Source: an uncultured Burkholderiales bacterium
GTDB taxonomy: Bacteria > Pseudomonadota > Gammaproteobacteria > Burkholderiales > Burkholderiaceae_F
Length of the DNA: 6,727 nt
Direction: 5' to 3'
NCBI GenBank assembly: GCA_903871435.1
Contig: CAIQGU010000492.1
Coordinates: 1 to 6,727, forward strand
Shown here: positions 6,380 through 6,727 of the stretch, in pieces
How the letters are laid out: each line of letters opens with the position of its first letter
How positions within the stretch are numbered: the stretch's first letter is position 1
Program-made: the position numbers and the translations under genes
Notes under the pieces: generated by a model
Seen by the model: only the letters and a program-made list of their open reading frames with translations
Databases searched by the model: none
Told to the model about the DNA's origin: nothing

Positions 6380-6727
6380 TCAATGCACGCTCAAACACTG
6401 GCGCGCGGCAGAAAACCCAACACAGCAGGTCGCCTGACGCCAATAGATCCACGCATACCGGCCGTCCGCGCTGGGCAGGGCGGGACGCGCGGCATCCGGA
6501 AGTTGCGGCAGCGGCAGTTGCCCCACGCGAAAGCAGGCGCTGACCGCCGGGTACACCTGCTGCATTTTGCCGTCGGTATCGACCGGATAGGGAAAGTCAC
6601 CGATCTGGTCGCGCGCGATGCTCATGGCGCGTACCGCGGTCTTGGCCGAAAACAGCAACGGCGGCGGTCCGATATCGCGCATCTGGCGCGGCAGCAGCGG
6701 GCCCCAGGCGCCCAGGCAGCCGGAATC
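6380..6727 (-). CDS. C-terminal part of a probable TraU-like conjugative transfer protein; 5' end outside window
   Basis: The frame is open on the minus strand from the right edge to a TGA at 6380-6382, giving 115 residues; the start lies beyond 6727, and the internal ATG at 6682 is not needed. Codon third positions are G/C-rich as in the other genes. Visible text: GCLGAWGPLLPR (3-14), a segment KTAVRAMSIARDQIGDFPYP (29-48), KMQQVYPAVSACFRVG (54-69), and near the end YAWIYWRQATCC (91-102). From memory, the TraU family (F-type T4SS; also the TIGR03756-type proteins of integrative conjugative elements) has a cysteine/Trp-Gly/PR segment followed by an Ala/Arg helix and a Y-W-WR-CC C-terminus, and those features occur here in that order. 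TraU acts in the periplasm in DNA transfer. The match is partial and unsupported by any second transfer gene, so the call is tentative; otherwise it is an unknown Cys-rich protein. Confidence 0.5.
   Translation of the reverse strand, partial: DSGCLGAWGPLLPRQMRDIGPPPLLFSAKTAVRAMSIARDQIGDFPYPVDTDGKMQQVYPAVSACFRVGQLPLPQLPDAARPALPSADGRYAWIYWRQATCCVGFSAARQCLSVH

Noticed and set aside
6391..6600. Alternative minus-strand small gene inside the right-edge partial gene
   Set aside because: It is an overlapping out-of-frame reading, Arg/Pro/Cys-rich; the other frame has coherent protein text and continues off the window.

Overview
The window is GC-rich, protein-dense bacterial DNA. Strong G/C at third codon positions, the gene families present and the short gaps point to a proteobacterium, most likely a betaproteobacterium of the Burkholderiales (Alcaligenaceae/Bordetella-like) or Rhodocyclales. 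That placement is inference from style and content; there is no rRNA or other phylogenetic marker here.

Layout. Seven of the eight intact or partial genes between 1 and 6345 run on the + strand with gaps of about 40 to 107 bases: (1) the C-terminal 278 residues of an acetyl-CoA acetyltransferase, cut by the left edge; (2) a short-chain dehydrogenase/reductase; (3) an unrecognised four-helix membrane protein; (4) a class I SAM-dependent methyltransferase; (5) a kappa-GST / 2-hydroxychromene-2-carboxylate isomerase-like thioredoxin-fold protein; (6) a TetA-like major facilitator transporter; (7) a DUF3455 lipoprotein; followed by (8) an unrecognised exported protein with four conserved-looking cysteines. 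At the right edge a minus-strand gene converges on this row and leaves the window; its visible C-terminal 115 residues resemble the TraU family of conjugative type IV secretion, a tentative call.

How the genes fit together. Genes 1 to 6 could be co-transcribed, but they do not add up to a recognisable pathway: thiolase, SDR and isomerase are compatible with acyl-CoA or aromatic-compound breakdown, yet no ring-cleaving or CoA-ligase gene is present. They may simply be adjacent housekeeping-type genes of broad specificity.

Most unusual structure. Between the transporter and the lipoprotein lies a 96-base array of twelve 8-base units in perfect register (4933-5028, consensus CGTTCAAT), visibly poorer in G+C than its flanks. 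It encodes the last residues of the transporter, spans the whole intergenic gap, creates the lipoprotein's ATG and encodes its first residues. No tRNA, rRNA, CRISPR array, insertion sequence or origin was seen. No convincing new defence or biosynthetic system was found.
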